Assembly (NCBI RefSeq): GCF_001894825.1
Contig: NZ_BCWY01000062.1
Coordinates: 1-58,492, forward strand
Reading direction: 5' to 3'
From: Rhodococcus jostii NBRC 16295
Lineage (GTDB): Bacteria; Actinomycetota; Actinomycetes; Mycobacteriales; Mycobacteriaceae
Length of the DNA stretch: 58,492 nt
This document shows, piece by piece, positions 8,552 through 20,400 of this stretch. Each line of letters begins with the position of its first letter. Position 1 is the stretch's first letter. Made by a program: the position numbers and the translations under genes. Below the pieces are notes generated by a model that was not told the DNA's origin, made no database searches, and worked only from the letters and a program-made list of their open reading frames with translations.

Positions 8552-11437
8552 ATGTTCACAAAGACGTTGTTGATCGACAACTACGACTCCTTCACATACA
8601 ACCTCTATAGCTTTCTCAGCGACGTCAACGGGTGCCCGCCGACGGTGGTGCGCAACGACGTGGACTGGTGTGCGCTGGAACTGACCGAGTTCGATAATAT
8701 CGTCATCTCTCCGGGGCCTGGTCATCCAGCGAGCGAACGTGACTTCGGCATCAGCTCGCGGGCAATTCTGCAGGGCGGGCTTCCGACATTAGGAGTGTGT
8801 CTCGGCCATCAGGGGTTGTGCCAACTGTTCGGTGCGCATGTCGTCTTGGCACCGGAGCCGAGGCACGGTCGCAACTCAGAGGTATTTCACAACGGTAGAG
8901 AACTGTTCGCGGGTCTCCCCTCGCCTCTGTCGGTCGTCCGCTATCACTCTCTCGCCGTCGAAGACCTCCCTGATGAGCTGGAGGCGACGGCGTGGACCTC
9001 CGACGGGGTCCTCATGGGGGTAAAGCATCGTTTGCGCCCGCTGTGGGGGTTGCAATTTCATCCGGAATCGGTCTGCACCGATCACGGACATGAGCTCCTG
9101 GCCAACTTCCGTGACCTCACCCCGACCCGCCGGAAGGGATCCGCACCGAGGCCTCGACGTAGGCCGCGGACCTTATCGCCGTATGTGGTGGAAACCCAGC
9201 GGATAGAACGGCGAGTCGATTCACAGACGGTGTATGAGCGCCTTTTCGCGCACGGCCCCAACAGTTTTTGGCTCGATGGCAGCTCCACGGTGGAGTCGGA
9301 GGCGCGCTTCACCATCATGGGCGACGCATCTGGCCCGCGTGCCGAGTACGTCACGTACAGCGTTGCGGACGGCACGGTCCTGGTGCATCGTTCGGGCGTT
9401 CCGGACGAGAAACGACGCGTACCATTCTTCGACTACCTCGACGAACAGTTGCGGGTTCGTGCTGTGCCGCGATCCCAGGACCTGCCGTTCCCGTTCGATC
9501 TGGGCTACGTCGGCTATCTGGGCTACGAGTTGAAGGCTGAAGCCGACGGCAATGCGCAACACTCCGCGGACACACCAGACGCGGCCCTGGTGTTCGCCGA
9601 CCGCGCAGTCGTGATCGACCACGCCGACGGCAGCTGCTACTTATTGGCCCTCAGCGAGCAGGCACACGACCCCGACAATCGTGACTGGATGCGCCGTACG
9701 GCGAGGGTGATCTACCGGATGCCCGTCACGACCGACGAGGCTCATCCCGCGCGGCCGCTCATCAGGTCGGCGGCGGACCCGCGCATGACGCTGCGCCACA
9801 ACCGCGAAACCTACCTCAGCAAGATCCGTACCTGTTTGGAGAACATTCGGGTTGGAGAAACGTACGAAGTGTGCTTGACGAACCATGCCCAGATCGATGT
9901 CGAGATAGACCCCGTCCAAACCTTCGCCTACCTCCGATCCCTCACTCCGGTGCCTTATGCAGCACTCCTGAGGTTCGATGCGGCGGACATTCTCAGTGCC
10001 TCACCCGAGAGGTTTCTGCGCGTGGGCACCGACCGGGTCGTTGAGTCCAAGCCGATCAAGGGCACCCGGCCTCGGGGTGCAACCGCTGCGGCGGATGATG
10101 CGCTTCGCCAGGACCTGCTGACGAGCGAAAAGGACCGTGCCGAGAATCTCATGATCGTCGACCTCGTGCGCAACGATCTCTCACGGGTCTGCACGCCCGG
10201 TTCGGTGCACGTACCGCGATTGTTCGACGTCGAGACCTACGCACCGGTACATCAACTCGTGTCGACGGTACGGGGGACGCTGCGCAGTGACGCGACTGCG
10301 GTCGGGTGTGTGCGCGCCTGCTTCCCAGGTGGCTCGATGACCGGGGCGCCGAAGATCCGGACCATGGAAATCATCGATCGGTTGGAAGAGGGGCCGCGCG
10401 GTGTGTACTCAGGCGCCCTCGGCTGGTTGTCGATCAACGGAACCGCCGACCTCAGCATCGTCATCCGAACCATGGTGTCCCGGCACGGGACCGTGAGTTT
10501 CGGGATCGGGGGCGCCATCGTCGCATTGTCCGATCCCGACGAGGAGTTCACCGAGACCCTGGTCAAGGCGGCCGCCATGCGCAGAGCCCTCACGATCAGC
10601 ACCGGCAGATCGCCCGCCCGCGCCCACAGCGTTAGTCCGCAGACCGAGAGTGCCACCATCGATCGAGCTGGGCGACGACTCTCGCGGGCTGAATTGGGCG
10701 GTGTCGAGGTGTGGGTCTGCCCCGGTGTGCCAGAGCCCATGGCCAACGCCGAACTCGTCCTTGCCGAGGCTCTCGCCGATATTTCACATGTCACGACACC
10801 AGTGGTCGTGGACCTGTGCACCGGTTCGGGAGCGATCGCCCTCGCAATCGCACATGCCCGAGCCGATGCCGGTGTGCACGCCGTAGACGTGGATCCGACC
10901 GCCCTGACCGTGGCGCGACGCAACATCGAACGTCAGATCCGGCTCGGCGAGAGCCCGATCGTGCTTCACGAAACCGCCGTCACCGCGCCCAATCTGCTGC
11001 CGGGCCTCAACGGTACGGCTGATCTGGTCCTCGCCCGTCCACCGTGTATCCCCGAGGACGAAGACCTTCCCACACAGTGCGGCGAGTACCACCGACGGCC
11101 CGTCGTCGGTGGTGCAGAGGGGCTGAAGCTTGCCCGGCAAACCATTGTTGCGGCGGCACGGCTCCTGCACGCGGGCGGCAGCCTCGTCGTCGAGCACCGT
11201 CCCGGCCGCTTCACGACAGCGCTCGCATTACTCGCCGAGAACAAGTTCTTTGCCAACGCGACAACACATTTCGACAACGCTGGAGAACCTACCCATACCA
11301 CGTGCGCGCGGACATCCGTGCAGTACGTGCCTGCCGATGTCGGGCCTGAACCCGACCCTTGCGCGCCCCTATGGGCCGGGATCGCTCGGAACGGAGAAAG
11401 TCGTGGACACCGCCCCACCATTGATCGCAGGAAATGA
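8552..11437 (+). CDS. PabA-PabB-PrmC-like triple fusion (aminodeoxychorismate synthase plus methyltransferase)
   Basis: 961 residues in one frame. Residues 1-190 are a class-I glutamine amidotransferase (IDNYDSFTYNL; nucleophile C83 in GVCLGHQG; H170/E172 in FHPES). Residues about 210-690 are a chorismate-binding PabB domain; the lysine in PIKGTRPRG (about residue 503) is diagnostic of aminodeoxychorismate synthase rather than anthranilate synthase. Residues about 725-930 resemble PrmC/HemK-type methyltransferases: SAM loop VVDLCTGSGAIALA (about 752), then ARPPCIPEDE in place of the NPPY loop, then GGAEGLKLARQTI. The expected product is 4-amino-4-deoxychorismate. No PabC lyase is in the window. 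It is followed after one base by the NRPS, so the pathways are probably linked. The methyltransferase's degenerate motif leaves its activity uncertain. Confidence 0.85.
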   Translation: MFTKTLLIDNYDSFTYNLYSFLSDVNGCPPTVVRNDVDWCALELTEFDNIVISPGPGHPASERDFGISSRAILQGGLPTLGVCLGHQGLCQLFGAHVVLAPEPRHGRNSEVFHNGRELFAGLPSPLSVVRYHSLAVEDLPDELEATAWTSDGVLMGVKHRLRPLWGLQFHPESVCTDHGHELLANFRDLTPTRRKGSAPRPRRRPRTLSPYVVETQRIERRVDSQTVYERLFAHGPNSFWLDGSSTVESEARFTIMGDASGPRAEYVTYSVADGTVLVHRSGVPDEKRRVPFFDYLDEQLRVRAVPRSQDLPFPFDLGYVGYLGYELKAEADGNAQHSADTPDAALVFADRAVVIDHADGSCYLLALSEQAHDPDNRDWMRRTARVIYRMPVTTDEAHPARPLIRSAADPRMTLRHNRETYLSKIRTCLENIRVGETYEVCLTNHAQIDVEIDPVQTFAYLRSLTPVPYAALLRFDAADILSASPERFLRVGTDRVVESKPIKGTRPRGATAAADDALRQDLLTSEKDRAENLMIVDLVRNDLSRVCTPGSVHVPRLFDVETYAPVHQLVSTVRGTLRSDATAVGCVRACFPGGSMTGAPKIRTMEIIDRLEEGPRGVYSGALGWLSINGTADLSIVIRTMVSRHGTVSFGIGGAIVALSDPDEEFTETLVKAAAMRRALTISTGRSPARAHSVSPQTESATIDRAGRRLSRAELGGVEVWVCPGVPEPMANAELVLAEALADISHVTTPVVVDLCTGSGAIALAIAHARADAGVHAVDVDPTALTVARRNIERQIRLGESPIVLHETAVTAPNLLPGLNGTADLVLARPPCIPEDEDLPTQCGEYHRRPVVGGAEGLKLARQTIVAAARLLHAGGSLVVEHRPGRFTTALALLAENKFFANATTHFDNAGEPTHTTCARTSVQYVPADVGPEPDPCAPLWAGIARNGESRGHRPTIDRRK

Positions 11438-11438
11438 G

Positions 11439-14400
11439 ATGGGTTCGCGGGCCAGCCTTCCTCCCGGAGCGTGTCGTTTGTCTGCCGCGCAGCAGGGAAT
11501 CTGGTTCGCTCAACAACTGGCCGGCGAGTTGCCGATCACGATCGCGCAGTATGTCGAGGTCTTCGGCGAGTTGGATATCAATTTGCTCGAAGCAGCAAGT
11601 CGCACAGCGGCCAGGGAATTCGGTTCCGGGTTCTTACGCCTGGTAGATCACGACGGTGAATTGTATCAACTGGTCGACGATTCTTCCGACGGCGGGATCT
11701 TGCGAATCGACTTTCGCGCGGAGGACGACCCCAGGGTCGCCGCGCAACAGTGGATGCGCCGCGAGTTCAGCACCCCGATAGACCTCCTCCACGATGCGCT
11801 CGCACTCTCGTCGGTACTCCGAGTCGGCGACCGGCACTGCTACTGGTACTCACGCATCCACCACATCGCCCTCGACGGCTACGGCGCCATGACTCTGATG
11901 CAACGTATCGCCGAGTTGTATTCGGCCTCAGTTGCCGGTGTCGACGCTCCGCCACTCCGCGTTCTGGATCCCGCGCAGATCGTCGAAATCGATTCTGCCT
12001 ACCGGAACTCCGATCGCTTCGAAGCGGATCGAAGGTACTGGGCGGAACGGACCTCGGGACTGCCGGAGCCTACGAGGCTGGCCGGGCGGTCAGCGCCCAT
12101 CGATGCGCACCCGCGAGTTGCCAGCGCGGCCTTGGCACACGACGTAGCCGCAATGCTCGATTCGGTCGTCGCAAAGCACAACTCGAGTGCGGCACCTGTC
12201 GTGGTCGCTGCTCTTGCCGCCTTCCTGTCCCGGATGACAGGCAGATCGGACATCGTCCTCAGTCTTCCGGTTTCGGCCCGAACGACCGCACCGCTGCGGC
12301 GCTCGGGAGGGATGGTGGCCAATGTCGTGCCCGTCCAACTCGAGATGGGCGCGGACGTGACGATCGGAGCACTGCTCAAGTCCGCACAACTCGAATTGAC
12401 CGGGGCGCTGCGGCGGCAACGGTACCGGCGCGAGGACATCTGCCGCGATCTCGGCAGGGACAGCAGTCGAAATCGCTCGTTCGGTCCGACTCTCAACATC
12501 ATGCCGGCCGGCAGAGAGATCCGGCTGGGCCCACACCTCGGCCGACTGCACGTCTTGACCTCCGGTCTCGTCGACGACCTGTTTGTCAACATCTACCCGA
12601 GCGTTAGCGGCACCACGACACACATCGACTTCCAGGCCAACCCGAATCTTTACGACGAAGACGACCTCGATCGCCATCACCACCGGTTCCTGTCCTTCCT
12701 CGACCGCTTCCTGTCCGCCGATGCGGGGAGTCGGGTCGGTGACCTCGACATCCTCGACACCGACGAACGACGGCAACTGCTCGACCGCACCGGCGGCCCC
12801 GCACAACCGGCAACGACACTGCCACAACTGCTGGCCACCGCCGCAGCACACGACCGCACCACACCGGCGGTGACAGACGGAGACCACCACCTGTCCTACG
12901 AACAACTCGACACCACCTCCACCCAACTCGCACGAATCCTCATCACCGAAGGCATCGGCCCCGAAGACACCGTCGCCATCGCACTCCCCCGCTCCCCCAA
13001 CGCAGTCCTCGCGATCTGGGCCACCACCAAAACCGGCGCCGCATTCCTCCCGATCGACCCGAACCACCCGAACGACCGCATCACCCACATGCTCTCGGAC
13101 TCCCGAGCCGCACTCGGGCTGACCACCACCCAGCACGCCACCACCCTGCCCGCACCACTGCCGTGGCTCATCATCGACACCCCCGACTTCGAAACCCGCT
13201 GCAACACCATGGATTCGAGACCCATCACCGACACCGACCGAATCCGACCCCTGCACACCACCAACACCGCCTACCTGCTCTACACCTCCGGCTCCACCGG
13301 CACCCCCAAAGGCGTCGCCGTCACCCACCAGGGCCTGGCCAACCTCGCCGCCGAACAACGCGAACGATTCACCACCACCCCCGACTCCCGAACCCTGGCC
13401 GTGGCATCACCGAGCTTCGACGCCTCGGTGTTCGAACTGCTCCTCGCCGCCGGAGCCGGCGCCACCATGGTCATCGCCCCACCCACCGTCTTCGGCGGCG
13501 ACGAACTCACCCAACTCCTCCACCGCAACCACGTCACCCACGCCGTGATCACACCGGCCGCCCTGGCCACCATGGACCCCACCCACCTCCACACCCTGCA
13601 CACCGTCCTGTCGGCCGGCGAGGCCTGCACCCCCGACCTGCTCACCCGCTGGGCCACAACCCCCGACGCACCACACCCACGCCGCCTCTTCAACGGCTAC
13701 GGCCCCACCGAGACCACCGTGATGAGCAACTGCAGCGGCCCGCTACCACCCAGCGGCCCCATCACCATCGGCGGCCCGATCCGCGGCACCCACACCTACG
13801 TCCTCGACGACCGACTCCGCCCCGTCCCCACCGGCGTGACCGCAGAACTCTACGTAGCCGGAATCCAACTCGCCCGCGGATACCACAACCGACCCGCACT
13901 GACCGCCCACCACTTCGTCGCCAACCCCTACGGCCCACCGGGGGAACGCATGTACCGCACCGGCGACCTCACCCGCTGGCACCCCGACGGCAACCTCGAA
14001 TTCCTCGGCCGCCGCGACCACCAAATCAAACTCCGCGGCCACCGCATCGAACTCGGCGAAATCGAAACCACACTCACCACCCACCCCGACATCACCCAAG
14101 CCGTCGCCGCGATACACCACGACCCCCACACCGGCGACCAACTCGTCGGCTACGTCGTCCCCCGCGACCACACCCCCCTCGACCCCACCGCGATCCGCGC
14201 CTTCGCCGCCCACCGCCTCCCCGACTACATGCTGCCCACCCCCATCACCATCCTCGACGCACTACCGCTGACCCCCAACGGCAAGATCGACCGCCGCGCA
14301 CTCCCCGCACCCGTACCACCGACACCCCGGTTCCGGCCACCGGTCACCACCGAGCAGCGAATCGTCGCCGACATCTTCGCCGACATCCTCGGCCACGACC

Positions 14401-17400
14401 GCATCGGACTCGACGACGACTTCTTCACCCTGGGAGGCAACTCCCTCCTCGCCACACAGGCGGTGTCGCGACTCGGCTCGACCATGAACGCGCGGGTGCC
14501 GATGCGGGTGCTGTTCGAGGCGTCGTCGGTGCGGGCACTGTCGGGGTGGCTCGAATCCCGGGCGACGGCGGGTGCACACACAGCGCTGCTGCCGCGGCCC
14601 CGGCCCGAACGCATCCCGCTGTCCTATGCGCAGCAACGGATCTGGTTCCTCAACCGGTTCGATCCTCACTCACCGGTCTACAACATCCCGATCGCCGTGC
14701 GCCTGTCGGGACCCATGGACTCGGCCGCACTGCTGGCAGCGATCGCCGACGTCGTGGACCGGCACGAGACCCTGCGGACGATCTACCCCGAAGCGGAGGC
14801 CGGCCCGCACCAAGTGGTTGTCCCCGGGGCGGAGGTCAGCGGGGCGGTCACCACCGCCGTGGTGACCGAGAACGAGATTGCCGCGCGGCTGATGTCGATG
14901 GCCTCGGCCGGGTTCGACGTCACCACATCGGTACCGGTGCGGGCGGCCTTGTTCGAGACCGCCGAAAACGAGCATGTGCTCGCCGTAGTGCTGCACCACA
15001 TCTGCGCCGACGGCTCCTCGATCGCCCCGCTTGCGCGGGATCTCATGGCCGCCTACACCGCTCGCTCCCATGGGAATCCACCCGCCTGGACTGCACCGAC
15101 GGTGCAGTACGCGGACTACACGCTGTGGCAACGGGAGTTACTCGGCTCCGACGACGACCCCGATTCGTTGCTCACCCGCCAGCTGACGTACTGGCGTTCC
15201 ACACTCGTCGGGCTGCCGGAACAGCTCGAGCTGCCCGTGAACCGAACGCCGCCCGCCGTCACCCACCGTGGAAGAACACACAAGTTCACCATCGACGCGC
15301 CCACCCACCGCGCGGCAACCGCGCTAGCACGACAGCACACCGCGACCGTGTTCATGGTGGTGCACACCGCGTTCGCGGTGTTCCTGGCCCGGACATCGGG
15401 CACCACTGACATCGTCATCGGCACCCCGGTCGCCGGTCGCGGCGACCCGGCCCTCGACGATCTGGTCGGCATGTTCGTCAACACCCTGGTGCTCCGAACC
15501 CCGGTCGACACTGCCAACAGCTTCACCCAGCTGCTCTCGACGGTGCGAGAGACCGACCTGGCCGCGTTCGAGCACGCCGACGTGCCATTCGAACGGGTGG
15601 TCCAGGCCCTCAACCCGGCACGATCGACCACCCGACACCCACTGTTCCAGGTGATGCTCGCCTTCCAGAACCAGGAGCACCCGGAGCTCGAACTGGAGGG
15701 ACTGACCGCCCGCATCGAAGACATCGACCACGCCGCCACCCAGTTCGACCTGACCCTCACCCTCAGCGAGTGTTTTGGCGACAAGGCCGCCCCCACCGGG
15801 CTGAACGCAGCACTGATCTACGCGCAGGACCTGTTCGACGAGGACACCGTGCGCGGGTTCGCCGACCGATTCATCCGACTCCTCGAGGCTGCAGTGGCCG
15901 AGCCCGACCGCCCGGTCGGCGACATCGACCTCCTCGACCCCACCGAAAAACAGCTGGTCATCAGGGACTGGAACCACACCGATCATGCGACAACCACCGA
16001 CACGCTGGTGTCAATGTTCGGTGCGCAGGTCGCTCGCGCACCCGACGCCATCGCGGTCATCGACGGAAACCGAACACTGTCCTACACTGAGTTCAACGCT
16101 CGAGTCAACCGGCTCACCCGACACTTGATCACCCAAGGAGTGGGCCCGGAAACCGTTGTGGCACTGCGGATGCGCCGCTCCATCGACTTCGTCGTCGGCG
16201 TCTACGCCACCCTCACCGCCGGTGGAGCCTATCTGCCCATCGACCCCGATCTCCCAGCCGAGCGTGCACACTTCATTCTCGCAGTGGCACAACCCACCTG
16301 CATTCTGACCACCACCCACGACGAGCAAGACGATCTGCCCGACCCGGTGCCGGTCTTCCACATCGACACCCTCGATCTGGCACCGATGTCCGCGGCGCCG
16401 GTGACCGACGCGGACCGTCGTGCACCCCTGCGCCCGCAGAACATGGCGTACGTGATGTTCACCTCGGGATCGACCGGCCGGCCGAAGGGGGTGACGGTGA
16501 CGCACAGTGCGATCGTCAACGAGGTGCAGTGGGTTGCGTTCGACTACGGCTTGGGTGACCGTCTTCTGCAGAGCAACGCGGTGACCTTCGACGCGTCGAC
16601 GCCCGACCTCTTCGCCCCCCTGCAGGTCGGCGGCTGCGTAGTCTTGACAGGACCCGACGGCCAACGCGACCCCGACTACCTCGCCGAGCTCATCCGCACC
16701 CATGCGATTACCCACATGGCGTCGGTGCCGACGGTACTGACCGCCCTGATGGCCTGCCGGTCACCCGACGTTCTCCGCGGCGTGCGGGTGATCTACCTCG
16801 GCGGTGAAATGCTGTCCGGGCAGACCGTCGCGCGGTTGGCGGAATTCGGTCCGGCGACGGTGTGGAACCAGTACGGGCCCACCGAAACCACCGTCAGCGT
16901 CATCTGTCACCGCTGCACCCAGCACGAAGAGAGAGTGGTGCCCATCGGCACACCGCAGACCAACTGCCACGCCTACGTGCTGGATCATCGCTTGCATCCG
17001 GTACCGGTGGGGGTGGTGGGCGAGTTGTATGTGTCCGGGGTGCAGCTGGCGCGGGGGTACCTGGGACAGCCGGCGTTGACGGCAGAGCGGTTTGTAGCAA
17101 ATCGGTTCGGCCCACCGGGGGAACGCATGTACCGCACCGGCGACCTGGTGCGCTGGCACCCCGACGGCAACCTCGAATTCCTCGGCCGCCGCGACCTCCA
17201 AGTCAAACTCCGCGGTCACCGCATCGAACTCGGTGAAATCGAAGCAACTTTGACGGCGGATCCCGACGTGACCCAGGCTGTCGCCGCGGTCCACCACGAC
17301 CCCCACACCGGGGACCGGTTGGTCGGCTACGTCGTCCCCCGTAATAGCGCCCACCTCGACCCGAATCGGGTCCGCGCCTTCGCCGCCCACCGCCTCCCCG

Positions 17401-20400
17401 ACTACATGGTGCCTTCACCGATTACGGTGGTGGATCGTTTGCCGTTGACGGCGAATGGGAAGGTGGATCGGCGGGCGTTGCCGGCACCGGTGTTTCCGGT
17501 GCCGCAGTACCGGGCGCCGGTGACGGTGGCGGAGGGGGTCGTTGCCGGGGTGTTCGCGGATGTTCTCGGTCGCGAGAGGGTCGGGCTCGACGACGACTTC
17601 TTTGCCTTGGGTGGCAACTCGTTGCTTGCGACGCAGGCGGTGTCGCGGCTGGGTGTGGCGATGGATTCGCGAGTGCCGATCCGGGTGTTGTTCGAGGCGT
17701 CGTCAGTGCAGGCACTGTCGGGGTGGCTCGAGTCCCGGGCGACGGCGGGTGCACGCACGCCTCTGGGTACGCGGCAGCGACCCGAACACATCCCACTGTC
17801 CTATGCGCAGCAACGGATCTGGTTCCTCAACCGATTCGATCCACACTCACCGGTCTACAACATTCCGGTCGCCGTGCGCCTGTCGGGGACCATGGACGCG
17901 GCGGCGTTACGGACGGCGGTCGGTGACGTCGTGGACCGGCACGAGACCCTGCGGACGATCTACCCCGAAGCGGAGGCTGGCCCGCACCAAGTGGTTGTCC
18001 CGGCGGCGGAGGTCAGCGGCGCATTCGACACCGCCGCAGTGACCGAGAACGAGGTCGCCGCGCGGCTGATGTCGATGGCCTCGGCCGGGTTCGACGTCAC
18101 CACATCAGTACCGGTGCGGGCGGCCTTGTTCGAGACCGCCGAAAACGAGCATGTGCTCGCCGTAGTGCTACACCACATCTGCGCCGACGGATTCTCGATC
18201 ACCCCATTGGTCCGGGATCTCATGGCCGCCTATGCGGCCCGCGCCGGCGGACACGCGCCATCGTGGCCACCGCTGGCGGTGCAGTACGCGGACTACACGC
18301 TATGGCAACGGGAGTTACTCGGCTCCGACGACGACCCGAACTCGTTGCTCACCCAGCAGCTGACGTACTGGCATTCGACACTGGACGGTCTGCCGGATCA
18401 GTTGGAATTACCGGGCAACCGGACCCGGCCCGTGGTCTCGCACCGTGGACGGACACACAAGTTCACCATCGACGCGCCCACCCACCTCTCGGTCATTGAT
18501 ATCGCACGGCGGCACGCCGCGACCGTGTTCATGGTGGTGCACACCGCGTTCGCGGTGTTCCTGGCCCGGACATCGGGCACCACTGACATCGTCATCGGCA
18601 CCCCGGTCGCCGGTCGCGGCGACCCGGCCCTCGACGATCTGGTCGGCATGTTCGTCAACACCCTGGTGCTCCGAACCCCGGTCGACACTGCCAACAGCTT
18701 CACCCAGCTGCTCTCGACGGTGCGAGAGACCGACCTGGCCGCGTTCGAGCACGCCGACGTGCCATTCGAACGGGTGGTCCAGGCCCTCAACCCGGCACGA
18801 TCGACCACCCGACACCCACTGTTCCAGGTGATGCTCGCCTTCCAGAACCAGGAGCACCCGGAGCTCGAACTGGAGGGACTGACCGCCCGCATCGAGAACA
18901 TCGACCACGCCGCCACCCAGTTCGACCTCACGCTGACGGCAAGTGAACGCGTCGACCGCGATGGTGCCGCTCGCGGTCTGACCGCCGCGCTGACCTACGC
19001 ACAGGACCTGTTCGACGAGGACACCGTGCGCGGGTTCGCCGACCGATTCATCCGACTCCTCGAGGCTGTCGTGGCCGACCCCGACCGCCCGGTCGGCGAC
19101 CTCAACCTCCTCGACCCCACCGAGAAACAACTGATCCTCGAGGACTGGAACCACACCGAACATGCGCCAACCACCGACACCCTGGTGTCGGTGTTCAGCG
19201 CCCAGGCAGCCCGTACGCCCGACTCGGTGGCGGTGGTGGATGGGGACCTATGCCTGTCCTACACCGAGTTCAAAGCACGCGTCAACCGGCTCACCCGACA
19301 CTTGATCACCCAAGGAGTGGGCCCGGAAACAATTGTGGCACTGAGGATGGCCCGCTCCATCGACTTCGTCGTCGGCGTCTACGCCACCCTCACCGCCGGT
19401 GGAGCCTATCTGCCCATCGACCCCGATCTCCCGGCCGAGCGCACAAACTTCATTCTCGCAGTGGCACAACCCACCTGCATTCTGACCACCACCCACGACG
19501 AGCAAGACGATCTGCCCGAACCGGTGCCGGTCGTCCACATCGACACCCTCGATCTGGCACCGATGTCCGCGGCGCCGGTGACCGATGCGGACCGTCGTGC
19601 ACCGCTGCGCCCGCAGAACATGGCGTACGTGATGTTCACCTCGGGATCGACCGGCCGGCCGAAGGGCGTGGCCGTGGCGCACAGCGCCATCGTCAATCAG
19701 GTGCGGTGGGGGGTCGAGGCGTTCGATCACCGTGCGGGTGATCGTCTTCTGCAGAGCAACGCGGTGACCTTCGACGCGTCGACCCCCGACCTCTTCGCAC
19801 CACTGCAGATCGGCGGCTGCGTGGTGTTGGCGAGCCCGGACGGCCAACGCGACCCCGACTACCTCGCCGAGCTCATCCGGGCGCAGAAGGTCACCCACGT
19901 GGCGTCGGTGCCGACGATCCTGACCGCCCTGATGGCGAGCCGGTCGCCGGAAGCGCTCCGCGGCGTGCGGGTGATCTACCTCGGCGGTGAAACACTGACC
20001 GGGCAGACGGTCGCGCGGTTGGCGGAGGTCAGTCCGGCGACGGTGTGGAACCAGTACGGGCCCACCGAAACCACCGTCAGCGTGATCTGCCACCGCTGCG
20101 GGGAGGGTGAGGGCGCAGTGGCTCCGATCGGTGCACCGCAGACCAACTGCCACGCCTACGTGCTGGATCATCGCTTGCATCCGGTACCGGTGGGGGTGGT
20201 GGGCGAGTTGTATGTGTCCGGGGTGCAGCTGGCGCGGGGGTATCTGGGACAGCCGGCGTTGACGGCAGAGCGGTTTGTAGCAAATCGGTTCGGCCCACCC
20301 GGCGAACGCATGTACCGCACCGGCGACCTGGTGCGCTGGCACCCCGACGGCAACCTCGAATTCCTCGGCCGCCGCGACCACCAAATCAAACTCCGCGGCC

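Noticed and set aside
12090..13358. Long open frames antisense to the NRPS (also 19248-20573, 16011-16715)
   Set aside because: They are Gly/Val/Arg-rich mirror frames of repetitive NRPS codons, with no domain of their own.
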